Assembly (NCBI GenBank): GCA_026397965.1
Contig: JAPLTU010000039.1
Coordinates: 190,039 to 254,038, forward strand
Direction of reading: 5' to 3'
Length of the DNA stretch: 64,000 nucleotides
From: Verrucomicrobiota bacterium
GTDB lineage: Bacteria; Verrucomicrobiota; Verrucomicrobiia; Opitutales; UBA953
The position numbers were made by a program, and so were the translations under genes. Below are positions 55,819 to 64,000 of this stretch, in pieces. Each line of letters begins with the position of its first letter. The stretch's first letter is position 1. The notes beneath the pieces are model-generated. The model searched no databases and had not been told where the DNA came from. It saw only the letters and a list, made by a program, of their open reading frames with translations.

Positions 55819-56247
55819 TCAATACTTTTCGAGCTCTTCACGAGCGACGAAGCGACAACGGACTTGGAGTTTGGTGTCGGCAAGGCGCATAGCCTCGCGA
55901 GCGACGGTGATGGTGACGCCACCCACTTCGAAAAGCATGGTGCCTGGCTTTACGACAGAAACATAGTATTCGACGCTGCCCTTACCGGAGCCCATGCGGA
56001 CTTCGGCCGGCTTACGCGTGACAGGGGTGTGAGGGAAGATGCGCATCCACATCTTGCCCTTTCGCTTCAGCGAACGAGAGATGGCGATACGAGCGGCTTC
56101 GATTTGATTGGCAGGCAAACGGGCACGATCCAGAGACTGGATGCCGAAGTCGCCGAAAGAGAGCGTATTGCAGGTAGTCGCGTTACCGCGGATCTTACCC
56201 TTACGGTGTTTACGCCACTTGGTGCGAGCTGGTTGGAGATTGGCCAT
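55819..56247 (-). CDS. rplP: 50S ribosomal protein L16
   Basis: LQPARTKWRKHRKGKIRGNATTCNTLSFGDFGIQSL...KMWMRIFPHTPVTRKPAEVRMGSGKGSVEYYVSVVKPGTMLFEV. Confidence 0.97.
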   Translation of the reverse strand: MANLQPARTKWRKHRKGKIRGNATTCNTLSFGDFGIQSLDRARLPANQIEAARIAISRSLKRKGKMWMRIFPHTPVTRKPAEVRMGSGKGSVEYYVSVVKPGTMLFEVGGVTITVAREAMRLADTKLQVRCRFVAREELEKY

Positions 56248-56282
56248 GGTGTCTTAGGATTTCTTCGGTTTGTTCGATCGGC

Positions 56283-56924
56283 TTAAAACTCTGAGTCCTT
56301 GGCGCAAATCCAGCACTTGATGCCGAGCTTGCCGTAAAGGGTACGAGCTTCTGCGAAACCATAATCGATATTTTCGCGGAGAGTGTGGAGAGGGACGCGA
56401 CCGACGCGGGCAGATTCGACGCGGGCGATTTCAGCGCCACCGAGGCGACCACCGAGACGCAAGCGGATGCCGTCGGCACCGTTGCTCATGGTTGTCTGGA
56501 CGGCCTTTTTCATGGCGCGACGGAAAGAAATGCGGCGCTCGAGCTGCAGGGCGACGTTTTCGGCGACGAGCTGGGCAACCAAATCAGGGCGCTTCACTTC
56601 GTTGACTTCAAGAATGACGTCGTCGATGCGTTCCTTGCCGGCGACCTTCTGGATTTCTTCGCGAAGTTTCTTGAGCTCATCTCCCTTGCGGCCGATGACG
56701 ACTCCAGGGCGGGCGGTCCAGATCCGGACGCGAACCTTCTTAGCCGCACGTTCGATAAAGATGCGGGGAACCGCAGCCTGGCGGAGTTTTTCCTTCAGAT
56801 ACTGGCGGATACGGTAGTCCTCCAAAATGTTAGCCGGGAAGTCGCGCTTAGTGGCGTACCAGCGAGATTCCCAGTTGCGACGGACGGCTAAACGGAAGCC
56901 GATTGGATTTACTTTCTGGCCCAT
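56283..56924 (-). CDS. rpsC: 30S ribosomal protein S3
   Basis: MGQKVNPIGFRLAVRRNWESRWYA...VRIWTARPGVVIGRKGDELKKLREEI...NIDYGFAEARTLYGKLGIKCWI. Confidence 0.97.
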   Translation of the reverse strand: MGQKVNPIGFRLAVRRNWESRWYATKRDFPANILEDYRIRQYLKEKLRQAAVPRIFIERAAKKVRVRIWTARPGVVIGRKGDELKKLREEIQKVAGKERIDDVILEVNEVKRPDLVAQLVAENVALQLERRISFRRAMKKAVQTTMSNGADGIRLRLGGRLGGAEIARVESARVGRVPLHTLRENIDYGFAEARTLYGKLGIKCWICAKDSEF

Positions 56925-56936
56925 AGGGTGCGGAAA

Positions 56937-57275
56937 TTATTTGGTGGCGGAGCCGAGAGCCACGCGAATGTGGCTCATGGACTTGTGGATAGGGTGAGCC
57001 GATCCTCGGGCCGCCGGCATCGAACGTTTGATGACGGGTCCTTGGTTTACGGTGGCGGAAACAACGACGAGGTCGGTGCTTGAAAGATTGTGATTATTCT
57101 CGGCGTTCGCGATGGCGCTCGCGAGCGTCTTGCTCAGGAGGCGAGCAGACTTGCGAGGGATAAAGCGGAGCAGCTGGACGGCTTCTTCGGCCGGGAGGCC
57201 TTGGATTTGGCGCGCAACTTCTCGCACCTTCTGGGGCGACATACGAGCAAAGCGGGTGGTGGCGTGGACTTCCAT
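56937..57275 (-). CDS. rplV: 50S ribosomal protein L22
   Basis: TRFARMSPQKVREVARQIQGLPAEEAVQLLRFIPRKSARLLSKTLASAIANAENN; start at MEVHATTR. Confidence 0.95.
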   Translation of the reverse strand: MEVHATTRFARMSPQKVREVARQIQGLPAEEAVQLLRFIPRKSARLLSKTLASAIANAENNHNLSSTDLVVVSATVNQGPVIKRSMPAARGSAHPIHKSMSHIRVALGSATK

Positions 57276-57295
57276 GACGTTGGTTAAATGATTGT

Positions 57296-57634
57296 TCAAA
57301 TACGAGGGTTAGCGCGTGGGGAGACGAGGTCGCCGGAAAGAATCCGAGCGCCGGCATCAAGAGAGAGGATCAAAGCAACGGCGCGCGCGCGGGTTGCTTC
57401 GGCGATCACCACGGAGCCGAGAGGCAGGCCGTTGCGAGTCACCGTACAAACAGAACCGGGGCGGAAGCCGCGATCGTGTCCACCTTCTAAGACTACCAAA
57501 TCCGTCGTCTGGCCAGTAATGACCGAGACAACCGGAGCCTTGCCGTCCGCTTCCGCCAACCCGAGCGCACGCGTCTCCATGGCAACCGCGGAAGCGGCAG
57601 CGAGGAAAGCGAACATGGAAAGGGCGGAACGCAC
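57296..57634 (-). CDS. small secreted protein of unknown function inside the S10 operon
   Basis: 112 aa; signal peptide MRSALSMFAFLAAASAVAMETRA; VLEGGHDRGFRPGSVCTVTRNGLPLGSVVIAEATRARAVALIL...GDLVSP; co-directional and tightly packed between rpsS and rplV. Confidence 0.75.
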   Translation of the reverse strand: MRSALSMFAFLAAASAVAMETRALGLAEADGKAPVVSVITGQTTDLVVLEGGHDRGFRPGSVCTVTRNGLPLGSVVIAEATRARAVALILSLDAGARILSGDLVSPRANPRI

Positions 57635-57641
57635 GAAGAGA

Positions 57642-57920
57642 TTATTGAGCTTCCTTACGAGAAGGCTGGGTGTGTTGACGGAAGGTACGCGTCGGCGAGA
57701 ATTCGCCTAACTTGTGACCGACCATATTTTCCGTCACATAAACGGGGATGAATGCCTTACCGTTATGGACTTCGATATTGAGACCGACGAATTCAGGGGT
57801 GACCGTCGAACGACGCGACCAGGTCTTAATCGGCTTGCGGCTGCTGGCTTTTTGGGCCGCGGCAATCTTGACGATTAGTTGTGGGTCGACGAAATAACCT
57901 TTTTTGCGAGAGCGTGCCAT
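57642..57920 (-). CDS. rpsS: 30S ribosomal protein S19
   Basis: [19 protein letters not shown]...[52 protein letters not shown]. Confidence 0.97.
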   Translation of the reverse strand: MARSRKKGYFVDPQLIVKIAAAQKASSRKPIKTWSRRSTVTPEFVGLNIEVHNGKAFIPVYVTENMVGHKLGEFSPTRTFRQHTQPSRKEAQ

Positions 57921-57941
57921 GGTGTGGGTAAGCGGTTCAGA

Positions 57942-58802
57942 TTAGACCTGCTTCACCTTCCGGCCGTTGCGGCGGACGATGATTTGGTTGTTAGAAGCTT
58001 TGGACTTCGTGCGCGTAGGGAAACCCTTAGCGAGCTGGCTCCAAGGAGACTTGAGGTGTTGACGACCGCCTCCGCCTTTAGATTTACCACCGCCACCCCC
58101 GTTAGGGTGATCGACAGGGTTCATGGCGATACCGCGGACCCGAGGGCGACGACCCTTCCAGCGGTTACGACCGGCCTTACCGAGGCTGGCGTTGTGGTGA
58201 TCGACGTTACCGACGATCCCAACGGTGGCGCGGCATTCAGCGTGAATGTAACGCTGTTCACCGGAAGGAAGGCGCAGGATGGCGCGGCCATCTTCGATGC
58301 CTAAAAGCTGAGCGAAACCACCGGCCGAACGGGCGATTTGCGCGCCGCGACCGGGTTCGATTTCGACGCAATGAATAAAGGTCGCTGGGGCGATTAAGCG
58401 CAGGGGCAAGGACAGACCTGGAACCAATTGCTCTTGGGCGGTGTTCGTGCTGACGACTTTATCGCCAACCTTGAGGCCATCGGGAGCCAAGATATAACTG
58501 AGGGTCTTGTCGGCGTACTCGAGCAAGGCCAAGTGCGAGGTGCGATTAGGATCGTATTCAATCCGGAGCACGGTGGCGACTTCGTCGAGACGGTCGCGAC
58601 GGAAATCGACCGTACGGTAAAGCTTTTTATGACCTCCGCCACGACGACGAGAAGTGATGCGTCCGTAACAATTACGACCGCGGGCGCGGTGATTGCTTTC
58701 GGTTAACGCACGCTCGGGGCGGCCGGTGTGGAGCCCTTCGGTCTTAACGCGTACGAGGAAGCGTTGACCTGGGGTGATGGGGCGATGGGTTACGAGTGGC
58801 AT
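57942..58802 (-). CDS. rplB: 50S ribosomal protein L2
   Basis: GRNCYGRITSRRRGGGHKKLYRTVDFRRD...AGRNRWKGRRPRVRGIAMNPVDHPNGGGGGKSKGGG. Confidence 0.98.
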   Translation of the reverse strand: MPLVTHRPITPGQRFLVRVKTEGLHTGRPERALTESNHRARGRNCYGRITSRRRGGGHKKLYRTVDFRRDRLDEVATVLRIEYDPNRTSHLALLEYADKTLSYILAPDGLKVGDKVVSTNTAQEQLVPGLSLPLRLIAPATFIHCVEIEPGRGAQIARSAGGFAQLLGIEDGRAILRLPSGEQRYIHAECRATVGIVGNVDHHNASLGKAGRNRWKGRRPRVRGIAMNPVDHPNGGGGGKSKGGGGRQHLKSPWSQLAKGFPTRTKSKASNNQIIVRRNGRKVKQV

Positions 58803-58821
58803 GTCGGGATGACTCCGAGAA

Positions 58822-59109
58822 TTAGGCGAGGGAGATGACGTCGCCCTTCTTCAGGGTGACGATGGCACGACGAGAAATGGACTCGGCGTAAATAGAACCG
58901 CTGCCTAAACGGCTGCGGCGAACCTTACCCTTGCGGATGAGGATATTGATTTTGATCACGGTGACCTTAAAGGAGGCCTCGATGGCAGCCTTTACTTGAC
59001 GACGGTCGGCTCCGGGAAGGATCTCGAAAACGTACTTATTGGCTTCAGCAAGGCCGGATGCCTTTTCGGTCAGGATCGGACGGCTGATGATTTCAGAAGC
59101 TGGCTTCAT
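58822..59109 (-). CDS. rplW: 50S ribosomal protein L23
   Basis: EIISRPILTEKASGLAEANKYVFEILPGADRRQVKAAIEASFKVTVIKINIL. Confidence 0.95.
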   Translation of the reverse strand: MKPASEIISRPILTEKASGLAEANKYVFEILPGADRRQVKAAIEASFKVTVIKINILIRKGKVRRSRLGSGSIYAESISRRAIVTLKKGDVISLA

Positions 59110-59121
59110 GGTATTCGTTAC

Positions 59122-59748
59122 TTAGTTTTTGGCGCGTTCGAGGACCTTTTTGAGGCCTTCCTCGGAAATCAACACGCGGGGCGTGCGAACGAGGTCGAGT
59201 GCGTTAAGGTTGGAAGAGTTGGAGAAAATCGCGCGCTCGACGTTGCGGCTGGCGCGGAGCACTGGCTCGGCCCAGGTGCTGTCAACGACGAGGAGTCGCT
59301 TGCCGGCTGGGCTGACGTTGGCGAGCACCTTGACGAAGAGTTTGGTCTTCGGCTTACTGACTTCAAAGTGTTCGATGACTTGAAGGCCACCGTCGGCGGC
59401 GAGTTCAAAGAGCGCACGTTGCAGGGCGATTTTCTTCGCCTGATTGGTGATGGTCTTCGACCAGTCACGCGGACGGGGCCCGAAAACAATACCACCCTTG
59501 TAAAGCTGGGGAGCACGCTTGTCGCCGTGACGGGATCCGCCGGAGCCTTTTTGAGGCAGCATTTTCTTACCAGAACCAGACACTTCTCCGTAATCCTTGG
59601 TCTTGGAAGTGCCTTGGCGCTTGTTGGCCTGGTAAGAGATGATGACCTGCTTAAGCAGGGCCACGCCTTTATTGCCCTCGAAAGAGGGGATATCGAATTC
59701 CTTCTCGGTGAAGGCAGATCCGTCAGGCTTGTAAACTTTGAGCTTCAT
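59122..59748 (-). CDS. rplD: 50S ribosomal protein L4
   Basis: YQANKRQGTSKTKDYGEVSGSGKKMLPQKGSGGSRHGDKRAPQLYKGGIVFGPRPRDWSKTI. Confidence 0.97.
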   Translation of the reverse strand: MKLKVYKPDGSAFTEKEFDIPSFEGNKGVALLKQVIISYQANKRQGTSKTKDYGEVSGSGKKMLPQKGSGGSRHGDKRAPQLYKGGIVFGPRPRDWSKTITNQAKKIALQRALFELAADGGLQVIEHFEVSKPKTKLFVKVLANVSPAGKRLLVVDSTWAEPVLRASRNVERAIFSNSSNLNALDLVRTPRVLISEEGLKKVLERAKN

Positions 59749-59769
59749 ATCGCGATCGTTCTTGATGGG

Positions 59770-60402
59770 TTACTTGGACTTCTTGGCTGGACGAACGAGG
59801 ACAACCTCGCCGTTGGCACCAGGGAAACTGCCCTTGATGAGCAGAAGGTTTTTCTCGGCGAGGACTTGGACGACGCGGAGGTTTTGGACGGTGCGCTGCA
59901 CGGAGCCCATGTGGCCAGGCATACGCTTACCTTTAAAGACGTGACCAGGAGTCTGACGCATACCGATCGAGCCGATACGGCGGTGCATCATGTGACCGTG
60001 AGAGTCAGGCTGGCCGGCCATATCGTAGCGCTTCATGACGCCCTGGAATCCGCGGCCCTTGACGGTGCCGATGACATCGACCATTTGGCCAGGGGTAAAT
60101 TTCTCGACCGTGATGACATCGCCCACTTTGACGTCGACCGCAGCTGGTTGACGAATCTCGTGGAGGTGACGGTGAGGGGCGACGCCTGCCTTGCGCAGGT
60201 GCCCGAGCTCGCCACCGGAGAGGCGACTCTCCTTCTGGGTGCCAAAGGCGATCTGAACGGCATTATAGCCATCGTTGGCCATGGTCTTGACCTGGGTAAT
60301 AGGGCAAGGGCCGGCTTGGATGACCGTAACAGGGACGAGGTTGTTCTCCGCGTCGTAAACCTGGGTCATGCCGATTTTTTTACCGAGTAGCTGGTGTTTC
60401 AT
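59770..60402 (-). CDS. rplC: 50S ribosomal protein L3
   Basis: LGKKIGMTQVYDAENNLVPVTVIQAGPCPITQVKT...GRGFQGVMKRYDMAGQPDSHGHMMHRRIGSIGMRQTPGHVFKGKRMPGHMG. Confidence 0.97.
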   Translation of the reverse strand: MKHQLLGKKIGMTQVYDAENNLVPVTVIQAGPCPITQVKTMANDGYNAVQIAFGTQKESRLSGGELGHLRKAGVAPHRHLHEIRQPAAVDVKVGDVITVEKFTPGQMVDVIGTVKGRGFQGVMKRYDMAGQPDSHGHMMHRRIGSIGMRQTPGHVFKGKRMPGHMGSVQRTVQNLRVVQVLAEKNLLLIKGSFPGANGEVVLVRPAKKSK

Positions 60403-60455
60403 TTTCTAAGAGGCAGGTGGTTCGTGAGAACCGTTTGGTCATTGCTGACCTGCAT
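60403..60455 (-). promoter_or_regulatory. structured leader candidate upstream of rplC
   Basis: Minus strand GCAGGT...ACCTGC outer stem (60448-60453 / 60413-60418) enclosing GGTTC-TCAC-GAACC, with an alternative GGTCA-GCAA-TGACC hairpin, directly before the ATG. Confidence 0.4.
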
Positions 60456-60547
60456 TAGGCTTAGGATATCCTTGCGGAATCTTGGTCCTGAAGAGGGGCG
60501 CTGGCGGCCTGCGTTGGGTTATTGGTTAAGGTGGAAGGGTTGAGGAG

Positions 60548-60856
60548 TTAGACAACGATGTTGATGTCAACCCCAGAAGGTAAATTAAGCTTCTTCAATT
60601 CGTCTACCGTCTGAGAATTAGGCTCCATAATCTCGATTAGACGCTTGTGCGTGCGGATTTCGAATTGGTCCATCGACTTTTTGTCGACGTGCGGGGAGCG
60701 ATTCACCGTGAGGCGAGCGATATCCGTAGGCAGCGGGATAGGGCCAGTAACGCGAGCGCCGGTGCGCTTGGCGGTGTCAACGATCTCATTGGCCGATTGG
60801 TCTACCATGCGGTAGTCGAAACCTTTGAGCTTAATGCGGATTTTGGTGCGGGCCAT
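60548..60856 (-). CDS. rpsJ: 30S ribosomal protein S10
   Basis: [72 protein letters not shown]. Confidence 0.98.
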   Translation of the reverse strand: MARTKIRIKLKGFDYRMVDQSANEIVDTAKRTGARVTGPIPLPTDIARLTVNRSPHVDKKSMDQFEIRTHKRLIEIMEPNSQTVDELKKLNLPSGVDINIVV

Positions 60857-60880
60857 CGGGAGTTGGGTCAGGAAGAAAGG

Positions 60881-63028
60881 TTAGGTGCGGGCAGGAGCGC
60901 GAGTGGAAGACTCGACAACTTGCTTGAGGATCGAGGCAGGTACTTGCTCGAAATTGCCGGGCTCCATGGAATAAGAAGCACGTCCCTTCGAGAGGGAACG
61001 GACGTCCGTGGAGTAACCGAACATTTCAGCGAGAGGGACCAACGAGTTGATATTGCAGAGACCGTTCTTGGTTTCCATGCCTTGGATTTGTCCACGGCGA
61101 CGGTTCAAGTCTCCCATGATATCACCCTGATATTCCTCAGGAGTGACGACTTCGACCTTCATGATCGGCTCGAGCAGGATGGGCTTAGCATCTTTCATTG
61201 CGTCCTTGAACGCAAAGATACCAGCCATCTTGAAAGCCATTTCATTGGAGTCCACTTCGTGGAAGGAACCAAAGACAATCGAGGCCTTGAAATCGATAAC
61301 AGGGTAGCCGGCGACGGTGCCATTGTTGGCAGCTTCGTTGATACCTTCGATGGTGGGCTTGATGAATTCCTTAGGAATAACGCCGCCAACGATTTCGCTG
61401 ATAACTTCCTGGCCCTTGCCGGGATTCGGCTCGAGCTTGATTTCAGCGTGACCATATTGACCGCGGCCACCGGACTGACGGATGAATTTTCCGACACCTT
61501 CGGAGGCGAGCTTGATGGTTTCGCGGTAGGAAATCTGGGGCTTGCCGGACTTGGCTTCGACTTTGAATTCGCGCTTCAAGCGGTCGACGATGATTTCAAG
61601 GTGCAACTCGCCCATGCCCGAAATAAGGGTCTGGCCGGTTTCCTGATTAGTCGTAACGCGGAAAGTAGGATCTTCTTGAGCCAAGCGCTGTAAGCCGAGC
61701 GAGAGACGCTCTTGGTCGCCCTTGGAATTAGGCTCGATGGACATCGAGATGACCGGGTCGGCGAAAGTGGTCTTCTCGAGGATGAGGTCATCCTCCATGG
61801 TCAACGTGTCGCCGGTCGCGATATCCTTCGGACCGATGATCGCACAGATATCACCCGAATAGGCGACGTCGATTTCTTCCCGATCCATCGCGCGTAGCAG
61901 GACGATACGTGAGATACGTTCGTTCTTTCTCGTCCGCGGATTGTAAAGCGCTTCACCCTTCTTGAGCTGTCCGCGGTAGACCCGGAAGAAGACTAATTGT
62001 CCGACGTGAATGTCAGACCAGAGTTTGAAACAAAGACCGGTGACTTTGGCCTTATCGTCCGGACCGATGATGATTTCGGTATCGCCGTCATCCGTGAAGG
62101 CACGCTGGCCTTTCATGTCGATCGGGGAAGGCAGGAAGTCGACGACGCAGTCGAGGAGCATCTGCACGCCTTTGTTTTTGAAAGCGGAGCCGGGGATCAC
62201 GCCGATGAAATTCATCGAAAGGGTAGCCTTACGGATGCCCGTGCGCATTTCCTCGATGGTCACTTCTTGTCCGTCTAAATATTTTGAGGCTAAAACATCG
62301 TCGAAGTCGGCCAGCGCTTCGATCAACTTGATGCGCCATTCTTTGGCTTCGCCTACTTGTTTTTCGGGGATGGCAATCTCGTTAAACTTCATGCCCTTCG
62401 GGTCGGTCTCGTCGTAAAGGTAGGCGACGTTCTTAATCAGATCGATCATGCCTTTGAAGTCTTCGCCTTGACCAATCGGGATGAAAAGCGGGTGGGCATT
62501 GCCCTTAAGTTTTTCGCGGATGTCGTCCACGGCGCCGAAGTAATCAGCTCCCGTCCGGTCCATCTTGTTCACGAAAGCGACGCGGGGGACGCTGTACTTG
62601 TTCATCTGGCGCCAGACGGTCTCGGACTGGGGCTGGACGCCGGCGACGGCGCAGAAAACGGCGACGGCACCATCGAGGACGCGCAAAGAACGCTCTACCT
62701 CGGCGGTAAAGTCGACGTGGCCAGGCGTATCGATGATGTTAATCCGGTGGTCGATGTTAGCAAAATGCCCTTCCTTGGTCTTCCAGCCGGCGGAAATAGC
62801 GGCCGCGGTGATGGTGATCCCGCGTTCGCGCTCTTGCTCCATCCAGTCGGTCGTGGCGGTGCCATCGTGAACTTCGCCCATCTTATGGACGACGCCCGTG
62901 TAAAAGAGAATGCGCTCGGTGGTCGTGGTCTTGCCGGCATCGATGTGCGCAGCGATGCCGATATTACGCGTGTGCTCGAGCGGATAAGCGCGAGCCGAAG
63001 AATTGAGGGAAGAGAGAGCGGAGGACAT
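60881..63028 (-). CDS. fusA: elongation factor G
   Basis: [58 protein letters not shown]...[24 protein letters not shown]. Confidence 0.98.
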   Translation of the reverse strand: MSSALSSLNSSARAYPLEHTRNIGIAAHIDAGKTTTTERILFYTGVVHKMGEVHDGTATTDWMEQERERGITITAAAISAGWKTKEGHFANIDHRINIIDTPGHVDFTAEVERSLRVLDGAVAVFCAVAGVQPQSETVWRQMNKYSVPRVAFVNKMDRTGADYFGAVDDIREKLKGNAHPLFIPIGQGEDFKGMIDLIKNVAYLYDETDPKGMKFNEIAIPEKQVGEAKEWRIKLIEALADFDDVLASKYLDGQEVTIEEMRTGIRKATLSMNFIGVIPGSAFKNKGVQMLLDCVVDFLPSPIDMKGQRAFTDDGDTEIIIGPDDKAKVTGLCFKLWSDIHVGQLVFFRVYRGQLKKGEALYNPRTRKNERISRIVLLRAMDREEIDVAYSGDICAIIGPKDIATGDTLTMEDDLILEKTTFADPVISMSIEPNSKGDQERLSLGLQRLAQEDPTFRVTTNQETGQTLISGMGELHLEIIVDRLKREFKVEAKSGKPQISYRETIKLASEGVGKFIRQSGGRGQYGHAEIKLEPNPGKGQEVISEIVGGVIPKEFIKPTIEGINEAANNGTVAGYPVIDFKASIVFGSFHEVDSNEMAFKMAGIFAFKDAMKDAKPILLEPIMKVEVVTPEEYQGDIMGDLNRRRGQIQGMETKNGLCNINSLVPLAEMFGYSTDVRSLSKGRASYSMEPGNFEQVPASILKQVVESSTRAPART

Positions 63029-63073
63029 GGTCGTAACCTGCGGTTCGGCCTAAAGGTTTATCGTGGCTAGGGG

Positions 63074-63547
63074 TTACCAGCGGAGGTGAGCGAAGGCACG
63101 GTTAGCTTGAGCCATCTTGTGCGTTTCTTCGCGCTTCTTTACGACGTTACCCGTGTTGTTATACGCATCGACGACTTCCGCCGCGAGGGCTTCGGACATC
63201 GTGGTTCCTTTACGGCCAGCGGCCGCATCGACGACCCAGCGCAAGGCGATGCTGTTCTGGCGTTCGTGGCTGACTTCGACCGGTACCTGATAAGTTGCGC
63301 CACCGACGCGGCGGCTCTTTACTTCAAGCTTCGGACGGCAATTTTCAAGCGCCCCGAGGAGCAACTCGACTGGATTACCTTTCATGAGCTTCTCGCTCAC
63401 TTTTTCGATCGCTCCGTAGACGATGCCTTGGGCGATCGACTTTTTGCCGGACTTCATCACGACATTGATGAGCTGGCTAACCAATGGGCTGCCATAACGG
63501 GCGTCCGGTAAATGGGCGCGCTTGGTTGCTTTACGACGACGAGACAT
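63074..63547 (-). CDS. rpsG: 30S ribosomal protein S7
   Basis: MSRRRKATKRAHLPDARYGSPLVSQLINVVMKSGKKSIAQGIVYGAI...VGGATYQVPVEV. Confidence 0.97.
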   Translation of the reverse strand: MSRRRKATKRAHLPDARYGSPLVSQLINVVMKSGKKSIAQGIVYGAIEKVSEKLMKGNPVELLLGALENCRPKLEVKSRRVGGATYQVPVEVSHERQNSIALRWVVDAAAGRKGTTMSEALAAEVVDAYNNTGNVVKKREETHKMAQANRAFAHLRW

Positions 63548-63581
63548 ATTCTAAGATTGAGCTAGGGATTACGGAAATGGA

Positions 63582-63965
63582 TTACGCCTTCTTTTCCTTC
63601 GGACGCTTGACGCCGTACTTGGAACGGGAACGACGACGCTTTTCGACGCCAGAGCAGTCGAGAGGGCCGCGCACGATGTGGTAACGGACACCTGGAAGAT
63701 CTTTGACGCGACCCCCACGCACGAGGACAACGGAGTGCTCTTGGAGCTTATGGCCTTCGTCCGGAATGTAAGAAATAACTTCCTGACCGTTCGTGAGGCG
63801 CACCTTGGCGACCTTACGTTGGGCGGAGTTAGGCTTCTTCGGAGTACGAATCATGACCTGCACACAAACGCCGCGGCGGAAGGGTGAGTTGTTCAAGGCC
63901 GGAGATTTGGACTTGGCCTTGGGTTTGACCCGCGGATTGCGGACGAGTTGGTTGATGGTAGGCAT
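63582..63965 (-). CDS. rpsL: 30S ribosomal protein S12
   Basis: [24 protein letters not shown]...[69 protein letters not shown]. Confidence 0.98.
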   Translation of the reverse strand: MPTINQLVRNPRVKPKAKSKSPALNNSPFRRGVCVQVMIRTPKKPNSAQRKVAKVRLTNGQEVISYIPDEGHKLQEHSVVLVRGGRVKDLPGVRYHIVRGPLDCSGVEKRRRSRSKYGVKRPKEKKA

Positions 63966-64000
63966 GGACCTCGGTAAATAGGGAAAAGAGTGTTTGGGCA

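Noticed and set aside
58996-60390. 464 aa plus-strand ORF across rplW/rplD/rplC
   Set aside because: Fully antisense to three certain ribosomal protein genes; long shadow ORFs arise from codon bias in highly expressed GC-rich genes; no recognisable domain.

Overview
This 64 kb window looks like a housekeeping chromosomal segment of a Verrucomicrobiota/Opitutae-like bacterium (taxonomy inferred from protein flavour only). Almost all major genes are on the minus strand. It carries two translation/transcription clusters in the same orientation: (i) thrT-tuf-trpT-secE-nusG-rplKAJL-rpoBC (about 11.0-23.9 kb) and (ii) rpsL-rpsG-fusA-S10-spc-alpha (about 45.5-64 kb). The DNA between and beside them encodes smc, an HtrA protease, rpsU, type III glutamine synthetase, hemG, an MFS transporter, mdh, hrpB, dnaX, guaA, sppA and a Wzc/Wza/outer-membrane-barrel export module. 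I saw no CRISPR array, insertion sequence, prophage or rRNA. Main points for follow-up: (1) rpoC is split by a stop/frameshift, and a conserved segment appears to be missing just before the C-terminus; (2) dnaX has an A9 slippery run, with an upstream GGGAG and immediate stops in both alternative frames, which is a strong candidate for programmed gamma/tau production; (3) EF-Tu has an atypical P-loop and switch I; (4) the Wzc-like kinase has a Gly/Tyr-rich, prion-like N-terminal tail; (5) S5 (RGG/GPG-rich) and S11 (Ala/Pro-rich) have low-complexity N-terminal extensions; (6) a small secreted-protein gene sits between rpsS and rplV inside the S10 operon; (7) a structured leader candidate lies upstream of rplC.
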